This document shows, one piece after another, positions 1 through 7,162 of a DNA stretch of 24,577 bases. Numbering within the stretch: the stretch's first letter is position 1; each line of letters starts with the position of its first letter. The notes under the pieces are model-generated. The model saw nothing but the letters and a program-made list of their open reading frames with translations, was not told the DNA's origin and did no database searches. The DNA is taken from positions 1-24,577 of the forward strand of contig CAZIVO010000049.1 of NCBI GenBank assembly GCA_964542765.1, written 5' to 3'. Origin of the DNA: CAZIVO01 sp964542765 (lineage in GTDB: Bacteria; Planctomycetota; UBA1135; UBA2386). The translations under genes and the position numbers were made by a program.

Positions 1-2
1 TC

Positions 3-1256
3 GGAACCTTCACCGACGAGGGTCGGCTCATCGTCAAGTTCGCCGGTGTCGTTCACGCAGATCTCGACATGAAATTCTTGCATGACGGAGTCCCGCGCCT
101 GGAACGCGAAGCTACCTGGACACCACCCGAACTCGACGATCCTGACCTCGATGACGAGACCGACTTCGCCAAGGCCCTGCTGACCGTGCTCGGCGATCCC
201 AACATCGCCAGCAAGGAGTGGATCATCCGCCAGTATGACCACGAGGTGCAGGCCGGAAGTGCCGGCAAACCTCTGGTCGGCGCATGCAACGACGGACCCG
301 CCGACGGCGCCGTGGTCGCCCCCAAGCTGGGCTCACGCCGGGGCCTGGTGCTGGCCAACGGCCTCAACCCGCGTTACTCGAAGATCGACCCGGCCGCCAT
401 GGCCGAATGCGCACTCGACGAAGCCATGCGAAATCTGGTCGCCTCTGGTGGAGATCCGGAATTCACCGCCGTGCTCGACAACTACTGCTGGGGCAATACC
501 AACGATCCCCAGCGACTGGGCGAACTGGTTCGCGCCTCCTTCGCACTTCATGATCTGGCACTCGCCTACCACACCCCCTTCGTCTCCGGGAAGGACTCCC
601 TGAACAACGAGTTCCGTGATGGCGATCGCCTGATCTCGATCCCGGGCTGCATCCTGGTGACGGCGATGTCGGTCATCAAGGACGTCACCAAGACAATCAC
701 CAGCGACCTCAAGGCAGTGGGCAACCTGATCGTGCTGGTCGGCTCAACACAACGCGAACTCGGCGGTTCGGTCTACTGGAAACAAAGAGGTGAGCTCGGC
801 AACTGCGTTCCACGCGTCGAGGCAGACCGCGCCAAGCGCACCCTCGACGCCGTCGCCCTCACCATCCAGAACGGCACAGTCGCCTCCTGTCACGATCTCA
901 GTGAGGGAGGCCTCGGGGCGGCCGTCGCCGAGATGGCGATCGGAGGCCGACTCGGAGCAGCGGTCAACCTCGACCGGATGCCGGCTACCGATCCCGATCT
1001 CCGCCCGGAAGAGAAACTCTTCAGCGAAAGCCAGTCTCGATTCCTGCTCGAGATCGCCCCCGACCACATCGATCAGGTCACCAGCGATCTCGACGGGGTC
1101 GATTTCGCCATCATTGGCGCAGTCACCGATGACAGCCGGGTCGCCATCACGCATCGCGACCAACCGCTGCTGGCACTGCCGATCGAAACGATGGTCGAGC
1201 ACTGGAAACAACCACTGGACCTCGACGGGACCCTGACAGCAGGAGGACTCTCGTGA
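3..1256 (+). CDS. purL: phosphoribosylformylglycinamidine synthase subunit PurL (3' part, 5' end outside window)
   Basis: Large subunit of FGAM synthase, which converts FGAR, ATP and glutamine-derived ammonia to FGAM in cytosolic purine synthesis. The frame is open from base 3, and the residues before the ATG at 69 already match PurL (GTFTDEGRL, then FLHDGVPRLER), so 69 is an internal Met and the true start lies upstream. Visible family signatures are GKPLVGACNDGPADGA, a glycine-rich GSAGKP turn, the stretch around YCWGNTNDPQRLGEL, and SGKDSLNNEF, followed by the AIRS-type C-terminal ATP-binding half (GGSVYWKQ, CHDLSEGGLGAAVAEMA, FSESQSRFLLE). About 417 residues are present, roughly the C-terminal half. 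The stop overlaps the purQ start by 4 bp, and a strong AGGAGG lies inside the purL 3' end, so the two subunits are translationally coupled. Identification is secure. Confidence 0.96.
   Translation, partial: GTFTDEGRLIVKFAGVVHADLDMKFLHDGVPRLEREATWTPPELDDPDLDDETDFAKALLTVLGDPNIASKEWIIRQYDHEVQAGSAGKPLVGACNDGPADGAVVAPKLGSRRGLVLANGLNPRYSKIDPAAMAECALDEAMRNLVASGGDPEFTAVLDNYCWGNTNDPQRLGELVRASFALHDLALAYHTPFVSGKDSLNNEFRDGDRLISIPGCILVTAMSVIKDVTKTITSDLKAVGNLIVLVGSTQRELGGSVYWKQRGELGNCVPRVEADRAKRTLDAVALTIQNGTVASCHDLSEGGLGAAVAEMAIGGRLGAAVNLDRMPATDPDLRPEEKLFSESQSRFLLEIAPDHIDQVTSDLDGVDFAIIGAVTDDSRVAITHRDQPLLALPIETMVEHWKQPLDLDGTLTAGGLS
1241..1246 (+). promoter_or_regulatory. Shine-Dalgarno sequence for purQ
   Basis: AGGAGG lies 6 bases upstream of the GTG at 1253, inside the last codons of purL. 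It decides the purQ start and supports translational coupling of the two FGAM synthase subunits. Confidence 0.85.
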
Positions 1257-2041
1257 GCAAGCCTGCGGTTCTGGTTCTTCGCGCGCCTGGAATCAACTGC
1301 GAACGCGAGACCCTGCACGGCTTCGAGCTCGCCGGTGCCACCTGCGAGTACGTCCATATCAAGCGTCTGATCGAGCGCCCCGATCTGCTCGACAACTTCT
1401 CGATCCTGGCGATCCCCGGCGGCTTCGCTTACGGCGACGACATCGCCGCCGGCCTGGTCCTGGCCAACGAGATGAAACGGCGGATGGGTGAGCGTTTGCT
1501 CGGATTCATCGATCGCGGTGGCCTGGCCCTGGGTGTATGCAACGGTTTCCAGGTCATGGTCCGCCTCGGTCTGCTGCCGCGCACGGGCGGCAACGACCTC
1601 CGGCAAGAAATCACTCTCTCACCCAACCTCAGCAATCACTACGAATGCCGCTGGGTGACACTCAAGAGCCAAGATAGCCGTTGCGCCTTCCTCGAGCCCA
1701 ATCTCGAACTTCGCCTGCCGGCGGCTCACGGCGAAGGCTACCTCATGACCCCCGACGAACAGACCTCACAACTCCTGTCGGACGAAGGTTACGTGGCTCT
1801 TTGCTACATCGATACAGAAGGTTCCGCGACCGAGGTCTATCCGACCAATCCCAACGGATCACCCGGCGGCGTCGCCGGCTTGACCGATGTGACCGGACGC
1901 GTACTGGGACTGATGCCCCACCCCGACCGGGCCTACCTCCCCTTCCACATGCCGCAATGGCGGCGCGATGGTCTGGCAGAACAAGGCGACGGCATGGCCA
2001 TCTTCGCATCCATGGTGGAACTGGCCCGCGCCGAGGCGTGA
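1253..2041 (+). CDS. purQ: phosphoribosylformylglycinamidine synthase subunit PurQ (glutamine amidotransferase)
   Basis: Class I glutamine amidotransferase that frees ammonia from glutamine for PurL. The 262 residues begin with SKPAVLVLRAPGINCERET, the usual PurQ N-terminus (fold start plus NCxxE). IPGGFAYGDDIAAGL (54-68) forms the oxyanion strand, and the nucleophile is C96 in LGVCNGFQ. The third catalytic position follows H223 in LMPHPDRA: it is Asp (D225), where most family members have Glu (HPE). A further HGE is at 159-161. The GTG start is chosen because AGGAGG lies 6 bases upstream and it overlaps the purL stop as GTGA. At 262 residues it is longer than the roughly 230-residue Bacillus type. 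The gene ends 13 bp before the stop of the convergent sigma-54 regulator, with no obvious terminator between them. Confidence 0.96.
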   Translation: MSKPAVLVLRAPGINCERETLHGFELAGATCEYVHIKRLIERPDLLDNFSILAIPGGFAYGDDIAAGLVLANEMKRRMGERLLGFIDRGGLALGVCNGFQVMVRLGLLPRTGGNDLRQEITLSPNLSNHYECRWVTLKSQDSRCAFLEPNLELRLPAAHGEGYLMTPDEQTSQLLSDEGYVALCYIDTEGSATEVYPTNPNGSPGGVAGLTDVTGRVLGLMPHPDRAYLPFHMPQWRRDGLAEQGDGMAIFASMVELARAEA

Positions 2042-2054
2042 CCGAAAACCTCGC

Positions 2055-3446
2055 CTAGCCCCGGTAATCGCTGGATTTGATTGTGTAGCGCTGCATCAAT
2101 TTCTGTAGCGCGCTCCGGGCCATGCCAGACTCCCGCGCCGCGTGTGTCACGTTACCGCCATGCCTGCTCAGCAGGTCCGCGAGATAAGCTCGCTCGAAGG
2201 CCGCCAGCTTGCGGGCCTTGATCTCCTGAAAACTCGTGCCCGGACCCCCGGAATCAACCGGCGTCGAAGGAGCCTCCGACAGTTCTCCGGGCAAGTCATC
2301 GGTCATCAACAAGGGTCCGCTTGCAAGCACGCAAGCGCGTTCGATGACATTGTGCAACTGGCGACCATTGCCGGGCCAGGAATAGGCTCCCAGCACGCTG
2401 AAAGCTCGTGGATCAATGCCGATCAGATTGGTCTGACAGCGGCGGCTGAATTCCTCGATGAAGTGCTTTGCCATGGGTTCGATATCATCGAGCCGCTCGC
2501 GCAACGGCGGCACATCGAGCCGCACCACATCGAGCCGGTAAAACAGATCCTCCCGGAACTCACCGCGCGACACCATTGCGCGCAAATCTCGGTTCGTGGC
2601 CGCAACCAATCGGATATCCACATTCTGGTACTTCTCGCCACCGACCTTCCGGATCTGACGCTCCTGAATCGTCCTCAGAAGCTTCGCCTGAAACGCCAGG
2701 GGCAATTCACCCACCTCATCCAAAAACAAGGTGCCGCCATCGGCGACGGCTATCAATCCCGCCTTGCTTGCATCAGCTCCGCTGAATGCGCCCTTCACAT
2801 GACCGAAAAGTTCACTCTCCACCAAATTCTCGGGGATCGCCGCACAGTCCACTGGAACAAAAGGGCGGTCGGCACGATGACTCTTCTCGTGCAGGTGATG
2901 CGCCAGAAGATCCTTGCCGGTGCCGCTCTCACCCTGGATCAGAACCGTCGCATCGGCCGTGGCCACACGCTCGATGGTCGCCACCGTCTGCCTGAAAGCC
3001 TCGGACTTGAAGATCAGTCCCCGCCCGGCCTCACCACGCCGCAATCTCCTCTCGATATCGGTGCTCTTGGCTCTGACCCCCCGGCGGGCCACGGCCTTCT
3101 CCACACGCTCGAGCAAGGAATGCTCATCGAATGGCTTGGGGAGATAGTCCAGAGCACCCTTGCGCATGGCCTCGACGGCGGTCTCGATCTCGGGGAAACC
3201 GGTCACCACCACGACCTGGATCTCCGGATCTCTTTGCTTGATTTTCTCGAGCAATTGCAGACCGGACATATCCGGCATCTTCAAATCCGTGATGACCACC
3301 GCGAAGGCCTTCTGCTCCATTCTCTCAAGCGCCGCAACAGCCGAAAAAGCAGCCTCGGCCGTGTAACCGGCTCGCTCCAGCAGGAAGACGCAGGACTCCG
3401 CCATGTCCTGCTCGTCGTCGACGACGAGAATGTTCAGCAGAGTCAC
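2055..3446 (-). CDS. NtrC-family sigma-54-dependent response regulator
   Basis: Two-component transcription activator that would open sigma-54 promoters when phosphorylated. The 463 residues carry three domains. The receiver (about 5-120) has acidic pocket D10/D11, phosphoacceptor D54 in ITDLKMPD, T82 and K104. The AAA+ domain (about 143-375) has Walker A GESGTGKD (172-179), Walker B GGTLFLDE (237-244) and a FREDLFYRL segment. The Fis-type helix-turn-helix is GNVTHAARESGMARSALQ (431-448). The sigma-54 contact loop reads GAFSGA (219-224) instead of GAFTGA. The frame is open further upstream, but the GTG at 3446 is chosen because it overlaps the fur stop as GTGA, has GGAGG 4 bases upstream, and places the receiver strand LLNILVVDDE at the N-terminus. 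No partner kinase is adjacent. The closest kinase in the window is the hybrid kinase near the right edge, with no evidence linking them. Confidence 0.93.
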   Translation of the reverse strand: MTLLNILVVDDEQDMAESCVFLLERAGYTAEAAFSAVAALERMEQKAFAVVITDLKMPDMSGLQLLEKIKQRDPEIQVVVVTGFPEIETAVEAMRKGALDYLPKPFDEHSLLERVEKAVARRGVRAKSTDIERRLRRGEAGRGLIFKSEAFRQTVATIERVATADATVLIQGESGTGKDLLAHHLHEKSHRADRPFVPVDCAAIPENLVESELFGHVKGAFSGADASKAGLIAVADGGTLFLDEVGELPLAFQAKLLRTIQERQIRKVGGEKYQNVDIRLVAATNRDLRAMVSRGEFREDLFYRLDVVRLDVPPLRERLDDIEPMAKHFIEEFSRRCQTNLIGIDPRAFSVLGAYSWPGNGRQLHNVIERACVLASGPLLMTDDLPGELSEAPSTPVDSGGPGTSFQEIKARKLAAFERAYLADLLSRHGGNVTHAARESGMARSALQKLMQRYTIKSSDYRG

Positions 3447-3922
3447 CCGTCCTCCACCGAAACGCCCTTCGCAGCACAGTCTCTGCAGATACCGAAGAGT
3501 TTCATCGTATGACTCGTCACCGTGAAGCCCATGGATTGAGCCGCCATCTCCTGACGCCTCTCCAGTTCTGGGTCGTGGAACTCGATGATCGTACCGCACT
3601 TCGTGCAGAGCATGTGGTCGTGATGTTCGTGCCCGAGCACATGCTCATATTTCCGGCCACCATCACCAGTATTGAAACTGTCGACGAAGCCGCCGGCCTC
3701 GAGCACGGACAAGGTCCTGTAGATCGTGGCCCGGGACACGCTTCGATCCACTTCGTGACATCTGGCGAGGAGATCCTCGGCCGTGAAGTGATCGTGCGTG
3801 TCGAAGATGCTGCGCACGATCAACTGCCTCTGCTGGGTCCAGCGCAATCCGTGGCCGTGTACGTAGGTCCGGACGACGCCCTCCTCATCGAATTCCGGGA
3901 CCTCTTTTTCATCAAGCGCCAT
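3443..3922 (-). CDS. Fur-family metalloregulator
   Basis: Ferric uptake regulator superfamily protein, 159 residues. The winged helix is at about 20-85, with recognition helix SVSRATIYRTLSVLEAGGFV (61-80). The dimerisation and metal domain has a histidine cluster (H98, H100, H101, H103), and two CxxC pairs (C106/C109 and C146/C149) form the expected structural zinc site. Sequence alone does not separate iron (Fur), peroxide (PerR) or zinc (Zur) sensing; all these subfamilies share the layout. A TTG 7 codons upstream would give a longer form, but the ATG at 3922 is preferred because GGAG lies 7 bases upstream. The stop overlaps the start of the sigma-54 regulator by 4 bp. The 87-bp gap to purD contains a short palindrome but no classical AT-rich Fur box. 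Confidence 0.92.
   Translation of the reverse strand: MALDEKEVPEFDEEGVVRTYVHGHGLRWTQQRQLIVRSIFDTHDHFTAEDLLARCHEVDRSVSRATIYRTLSVLEAGGFVDSFNTGDGGRKYEHVLGHEHHDHMLCTKCGTIIEFHDPELERRQEMAAQSMGFTVTSHTMKLFGICRDCAAKGVSVEDG
3451..3455 (-). promoter_or_regulatory. Shine-Dalgarno sequence for the sigma-54 regulator
   Basis: GGAGG on the minus strand, inside the 3' end of the Fur gene and 4 bases before the GTG at 3446. It fixes the start of the response regulator and shows that its translation can be coupled to that of the Fur protein. Confidence 0.75.
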
Positions 3923-3929
3923 GGCTGAA

Positions 3930-3933
3930 CTCC
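3930..3933 (-). promoter_or_regulatory. Shine-Dalgarno sequence for the Fur-family gene
   Basis: GGAG on the minus strand, 7 bases before the ATG at 3922. It favours this start over the TTG seven codons upstream. Confidence 0.6.
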
Positions 3934-3964
3934 ATGCCGACAAGGATACCGCCTTCGGCCGAGG

Positions 3965-3976
3965 CTCTGGCCAGAG
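3965..3976. repeat. 12-bp perfect palindrome in the purD-fur gap
   Basis: CTCTGGCCAGAG is fully self-complementary and lies in the 87-bp gap between the end of purD and the start of the Fur-family gene. It could be an operator for the downstream regulators or chance. A 12-bp palindrome is expected a few times in a window of this size, so the only support is its position. Confidence 0.25.
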
Positions 3977-4009
3977 TTTCCCGATCTATACCGCAGCAAC
4001 GACCCACTC

Positions 4010-5275
4010 TCACTCGGCGATGTCCTTACGGAAATGGATGCCCTGGAACTCGATCTTGGCGAGTTCGCCGTACGCCCGCTCACGTGCAACCTCGACCGTC
4101 TCCCCCAGAGCGCACATCGCGAGAACACGCCCACCCGCCGTCACGAACTCGCCGTTGGGAGTTCGCTGCGTGCCGCTGTGGAACACCTGGAGATCCGGCC
4201 CCACATCGACTTGATCCAGGCCCCGGATCGGCACTCCCTTCCGGTAATCGCCCGGATACCCTCCGCTGCATGCCATGACACAGACAGCCTTTCGCTCATC
4301 CCATTCCGGAGGCTCCAGTTCGCTCAACTTGCCTTCCGCCGCGTGTAACAACAAGGGAAGCAGGTCTGACTTGAGGCGCATCAGCAAAGGTTGTGTTTCC
4401 GGATCGCCCATGCGCGCGTTGAATTCCAGTACGCGAGGGCCGGATGCCGTCAGCATGAGACCCGCATACAAGAACCCCTTGAATGCTCGTCGTTCCCGGT
4501 TGAGTCCGTGAATAGCCGGCAGCAGGATCTGGCCCTCGATCTGGTGAATCATGCGCCCACGCACGCTATCGACCGGAGAAAAAGCTCCCATGCCGCCGGT
4601 GTTCGGCCCCTTCCCACCATCGAAGACAGGTTTGTGATCCCGGGCCGGCTCCAAAGGCATGATCGTCTGCCCATCGGTCAAGGCGATGATCGAAAGCTCT
4701 TCTCCCTCGAGGCGCTCTTCGAACACGATGGTGCTACCGGCATCACCGAATTTCGATTTCTGCATGCACTCGTTAACCGCAGCGCGCGCCTGGTCAACGT
4801 CATCGCACACATACACTCCCTTGCCGGCAGCGAGGCCCGCAGCCTTCACGACGATCCCTCCCTCGGCTGAGTTGTCGAGGAAGGCCATCGCGGTAGCTTG
4901 ATCATCGAATACCCAGTGGCTCGGAGAAGGAATCTTGTGGCGGCGACAGAGATCACGTGCGAAGGCCTTGTCGCCCTCGATCTGAGCTGCTCCCTTGGAT
5001 GGCCCAAAGACCTTCAAGCCTACCTCCACAAAAGCATCCGTGATCCCCATGCACAGAGGGTCCTCGGGGCCGATGATCGTGAGGTCCACTCCCTCCTCAC
5101 GCGCGAAGTTGATCAGCCCGGAAATATCGGTAGCCGGAATATCGACACAGTCCGCAACTTCAGCGATCCCGCCATTCCCGGGGGCGCACCAGATCTTCTC
5201 GACGAGCGGTGACTGTGCGATCTTCCAGCACAGTGCATGCTCACGCCCACCACTTCCGACAACCAGAATCTTCAT
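4010..5275 (-). CDS. purD: phosphoribosylamine-glycine ligase PurD (GAR synthetase)
   Basis: ATP-grasp enzyme joining glycine to phosphoribosylamine, an early step of purine synthesis. The 421 residues match the usual length. Visible are the N-terminal GSGGREHAL (7-15), GPEDPL (69-74), the ATP-grasp lysine region VKAAGLAAGKGV (143-154), GGKGPNTGGMGAF (220-232) and the Mg-binding stretch EFNARMGDPETQ (284-295), followed by the typical C-terminal domain ending in FRKDIAE. The frame is open upstream of 5275, but the ATG at 5275 is chosen because MKILVVGSGG is the conserved beginning. No clear Shine-Dalgarno sequence precedes it. It follows the methyltransferase by 35 bp on the same strand and is followed by the Fur-family gene, so it is probably co-transcribed. 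It points towards purLQ rather than joining them. Confidence 0.96.
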   Translation of the reverse strand: MKILVVGSGGREHALCWKIAQSPLVEKIWCAPGNGGIAEVADCVDIPATDISGLINFAREEGVDLTIIGPEDPLCMGITDAFVEVGLKVFGPSKGAAQIEGDKAFARDLCRRHKIPSPSHWVFDDQATAMAFLDNSAEGGIVVKAAGLAAGKGVYVCDDVDQARAAVNECMQKSKFGDAGSTIVFEERLEGEELSIIALTDGQTIMPLEPARDHKPVFDGGKGPNTGGMGAFSPVDSVRGRMIHQIEGQILLPAIHGLNRERRAFKGFLYAGLMLTASGPRVLEFNARMGDPETQPLLMRLKSDLLPLLLHAAEGKLSELEPPEWDERKAVCVMACSGGYPGDYRKGVPIRGLDQVDVGPDLQVFHSGTQRTPNGEFVTAGGRVLAMCALGETVEVARERAYGELAKIEFQGIHFRKDIAE

Positions 5276-5310
5276 CGTGCTGCACACCATCCGCGGCAGC
5301 GCGCGCCCCG

Positions 5311-6099
5311 TCAAGCTTCACGCTGATAGACCCCCAACAGGCAATTCTCCGGATAACCCAGACCGATGCCGCGAAGAACCTTCCGGAAGCTCAATTCCAG
5401 GTACTGTAGCCCCCTGAATCGGCTGAATGTTCGGCAATCATCGAGGCGTTGAAACCCCGCCTCCACAAAGCCCCCGGCCTTGAACTGCGAGCGCAAGCGC
5501 GAGCGCGTATTCATGCGAAATCGCGTTGGAAAGGTATCCTTCGACTCGGTGCGCCAAAGCCATCGTTTGATCGGCTGATGCAGGGCAAAGGGGATGCAGG
5601 CTGTCGCCAGCGGAATCGGCGACCAGCGGTTGACCGTGTAGACCACACACAGCCCGCCCGGAGCCACCAGGCGAGACAGGGCCGCCACCGTATGCTCGGG
5701 ATGTTCGACATGTTCGGCCACCATTCTCATCGTGACCAGATCGAAGGGTTTTTCGGGTTCGTAGTCATCGATGTGGCCGCAGACCTTCTCGTGGACGAAG
5801 GCGTTCTCGGCAATCGTCTCATCGGGGTCCACACCGACCAGCAAGGCGCAGCGATCAGCGAGCACTCGAGCCAGCCGAACATTGCTCGGAAAGACATATC
5901 TTCCGCAGCCAACGTCACACCAACTCGTAGCTTCGCCGACCAGCCGTGACACCAGGGCCTCGTAATGCTCGTCCGGATTGAAGTAGCCGAACCGCTTGCG
6001 CATCGCCGGCCCCCAGCCAAGCTCCTGCGCCGAACCATGGCGGAGTTCGAACACCTCCAGAAGCTCTTCACTCGTCGCCGCTGCATCGATGGGAGTCAT
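5311..6099 (-). CDS. class I SAM-dependent methyltransferase
   Basis: Rossmann-fold methyltransferase of 262 residues; the substrate cannot be read from sequence. SAM motif I is WCDVGCGRYVFP (60-71), with acidic residue D91 closing the second strand (VGVDPD), the post-motif region FDLVTMRMVAEHVEHP (119-133) and LVAPGGLCVVYTVNRW (144-159) at the usual places. The C-terminal part is basic and aromatic (RFRMNTRSRLRSQFKAGGF and a GYPENCLLGVYQ end), a type often seen in methyltransferases of lipid or glycan gene sets, though that is a loose resemblance. The ATG overlaps the stop of the upstream aldo/keto reductase as ATGA. A GGAGGAG lies about 11-13 bases upstream, rather far. The overlap argues that the two enzymes are made together. 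Confidence 0.85.
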   Translation of the reverse strand: MTPIDAAATSEELLEVFELRHGSAQELGWGPAMRKRFGYFNPDEHYEALVSRLVGEATSWCDVGCGRYVFPSNVRLARVLADRCALLVGVDPDETIAENAFVHEKVCGHIDDYEPEKPFDLVTMRMVAEHVEHPEHTVAALSRLVAPGGLCVVYTVNRWSPIPLATACIPFALHQPIKRWLWRTESKDTFPTRFRMNTRSRLRSQFKAGGFVEAGFQRLDDCRTFSRFRGLQYLELSFRKVLRGIGLGYPENCLLGVYQREA

Positions 6100-7046
6100 G
6101 CTGGAAAGATCTCCTCCAGGTGACTCAAGGCCTCACTGGAGAGCTTCTTCTCGACCGACTCGACATTCTCCTCGAGCTGTTCGACCCTGCTGGCACCGAC
6201 GATCACGCTGCTGACATTGGGCTGTCGCAAGCACCAGGCCAAAGCCATCTGCCCCGGCGTCATGCCGTGGGACGTCGCCAGTTCGACCAACCGCGCGGCC
6301 TGTTGCAATCGCTCGTCCGTCAGATACTGCCCGATGAATTGGTTGACCTTCTCGTTGGCCGCGCGGCTGCCCGCTTGCGGATCCTGATCCTTGCGATACT
6401 TGCCCGTGAGAACACCCTGCGCGAGCGGGGAATAAACGATCTGCGAAAGCCCTACATCCTCGGACACCGAGAGTACATCCGTCTCGATCTCTCGATTGAA
6501 CAGGTTGTAAGGCGGCTGGTTGGACACGGGCGGATGCAGATCCGCACCATTGCAAAAGTCCACGGCCTGGGCGATCAGCGCCGCCGGCCAGTAACTGACT
6601 CCCCAGTAGAGAACCTTGCCCTGGCGAATCAGATCGCTCATCGCCATCGCCGTCTCCTCGACAGGCGTCTCGGGGTCCGGTCGATGACACTGGTAGAGGT
6701 CGAGGTAGTCCGTTCCCAGCCGGCCGAGGCTACCGTGGACCGATTCGAAGATGTGCTTTCGCGAAAGGCCGCGATCATTGACATCGTCGCTCATCGGAAA
6801 GAAACACTTTGTTGCGATCACCAGACGCTCACGAGCAATGCCCTCGATCGCCCTGCCGAGCGCCGTCTCACCCTCACCACGATGGTAGACATCGGCCGTG
6901 TCGAACAGGTTCACGCCGAGGTCAAAGGCGCGGCGCACCAGGCTGTTGCTGCCTGCCTGATCGATCGCATTGCCCATGGTGAGCCACGACCCCAGAGAGA
7001 CGACACTGACCTTGAGTCCGGATCTGCCGAGCGGTCGGTATTCCAC
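6096..7046 (-). CDS. aldo/keto reductase (Kv-beta / AKR6-AKR14-like)
   Basis: NADPH-dependent oxidoreductase of 316 residues with a TIM barrel. The catalytic tetrad is complete: D49 and Y54 in FDTADVYHRGEGE, K80 in IATKC and H121 in DLYQCHRPDP. The N-terminus EYRPLGRSGLKVSVVSLGSW and the segment YNLFNREIE resemble the potassium-channel beta-subunit branch and YghZ-like reductases. The substrate is unknown. The frame is open further upstream, but the GTG at 7046 is chosen because it gives the conserved beginning of the family. No Shine-Dalgarno sequence precedes it; a TACATT -10-like hexamer ends 7 bases before it, so the mRNA may be leaderless. The stop overlaps the methyltransferase start by 4 bp. 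A gap of 116 bp separates it from the radical SAM gene, so an operon may begin here. Confidence 0.9.
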   Translation of the reverse strand: MEYRPLGRSGLKVSVVSLGSWLTMGNAIDQAGSNSLVRRAFDLGVNLFDTADVYHRGEGETALGRAIEGIARERLVIATKCFFPMSDDVNDRGLSRKHIFESVHGSLGRLGTDYLDLYQCHRPDPETPVEETAMAMSDLIRQGKVLYWGVSYWPAALIAQAVDFCNGADLHPPVSNQPPYNLFNREIETDVLSVSEDVGLSQIVYSPLAQGVLTGKYRKDQDPQAGSRAANEKVNQFIGQYLTDERLQQAARLVELATSHGMTPGQMALAWCLRQPNVSSVIVGASRVEQLEENVESVEKKLSSEALSHLEEIFPA

Positions 7047-7053
7047 GGATCGA

Positions 7054-7059
7054 AATGTA
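7054..7059 (-). promoter_or_regulatory. candidate -10 element for the aldo/keto reductase (leaderless start)
   Basis: TACATT on the minus strand matches 4 of 6 bases of TATAAT and ends 7 bases before the GTG at 7046. Transcription would start at or next to the start codon. I see no convincing -35 element and no ribosome binding site. This is an inference from spacing. Confidence 0.35.
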
Positions 7060-7162
7060 ACGACCAGCGCCGGAGAACACAGAGAAACCACGCCGACCAT
7101 CGAACACTCATCAGTGCACAGGCCTTCGAGCATGGATAGCCTTGACCAAAGGAGCTGTCCCC

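Noticed and set aside
2142..3512. 456-codon open frame on the plus strand opposite the sigma-54 regulator
   Set aside because: It is the antisense of a complete NtrC-type gene. Its translation shows no domain and has the low-complexity look of a GC-rich shadow frame.
3923..4009. Classical Fur box upstream of the Fur-family gene
   Set aside because: The gap has only a GC-rich 12-bp palindrome. No AT-rich 19-bp Fur, PerR or Zur-like inverted repeat is present.
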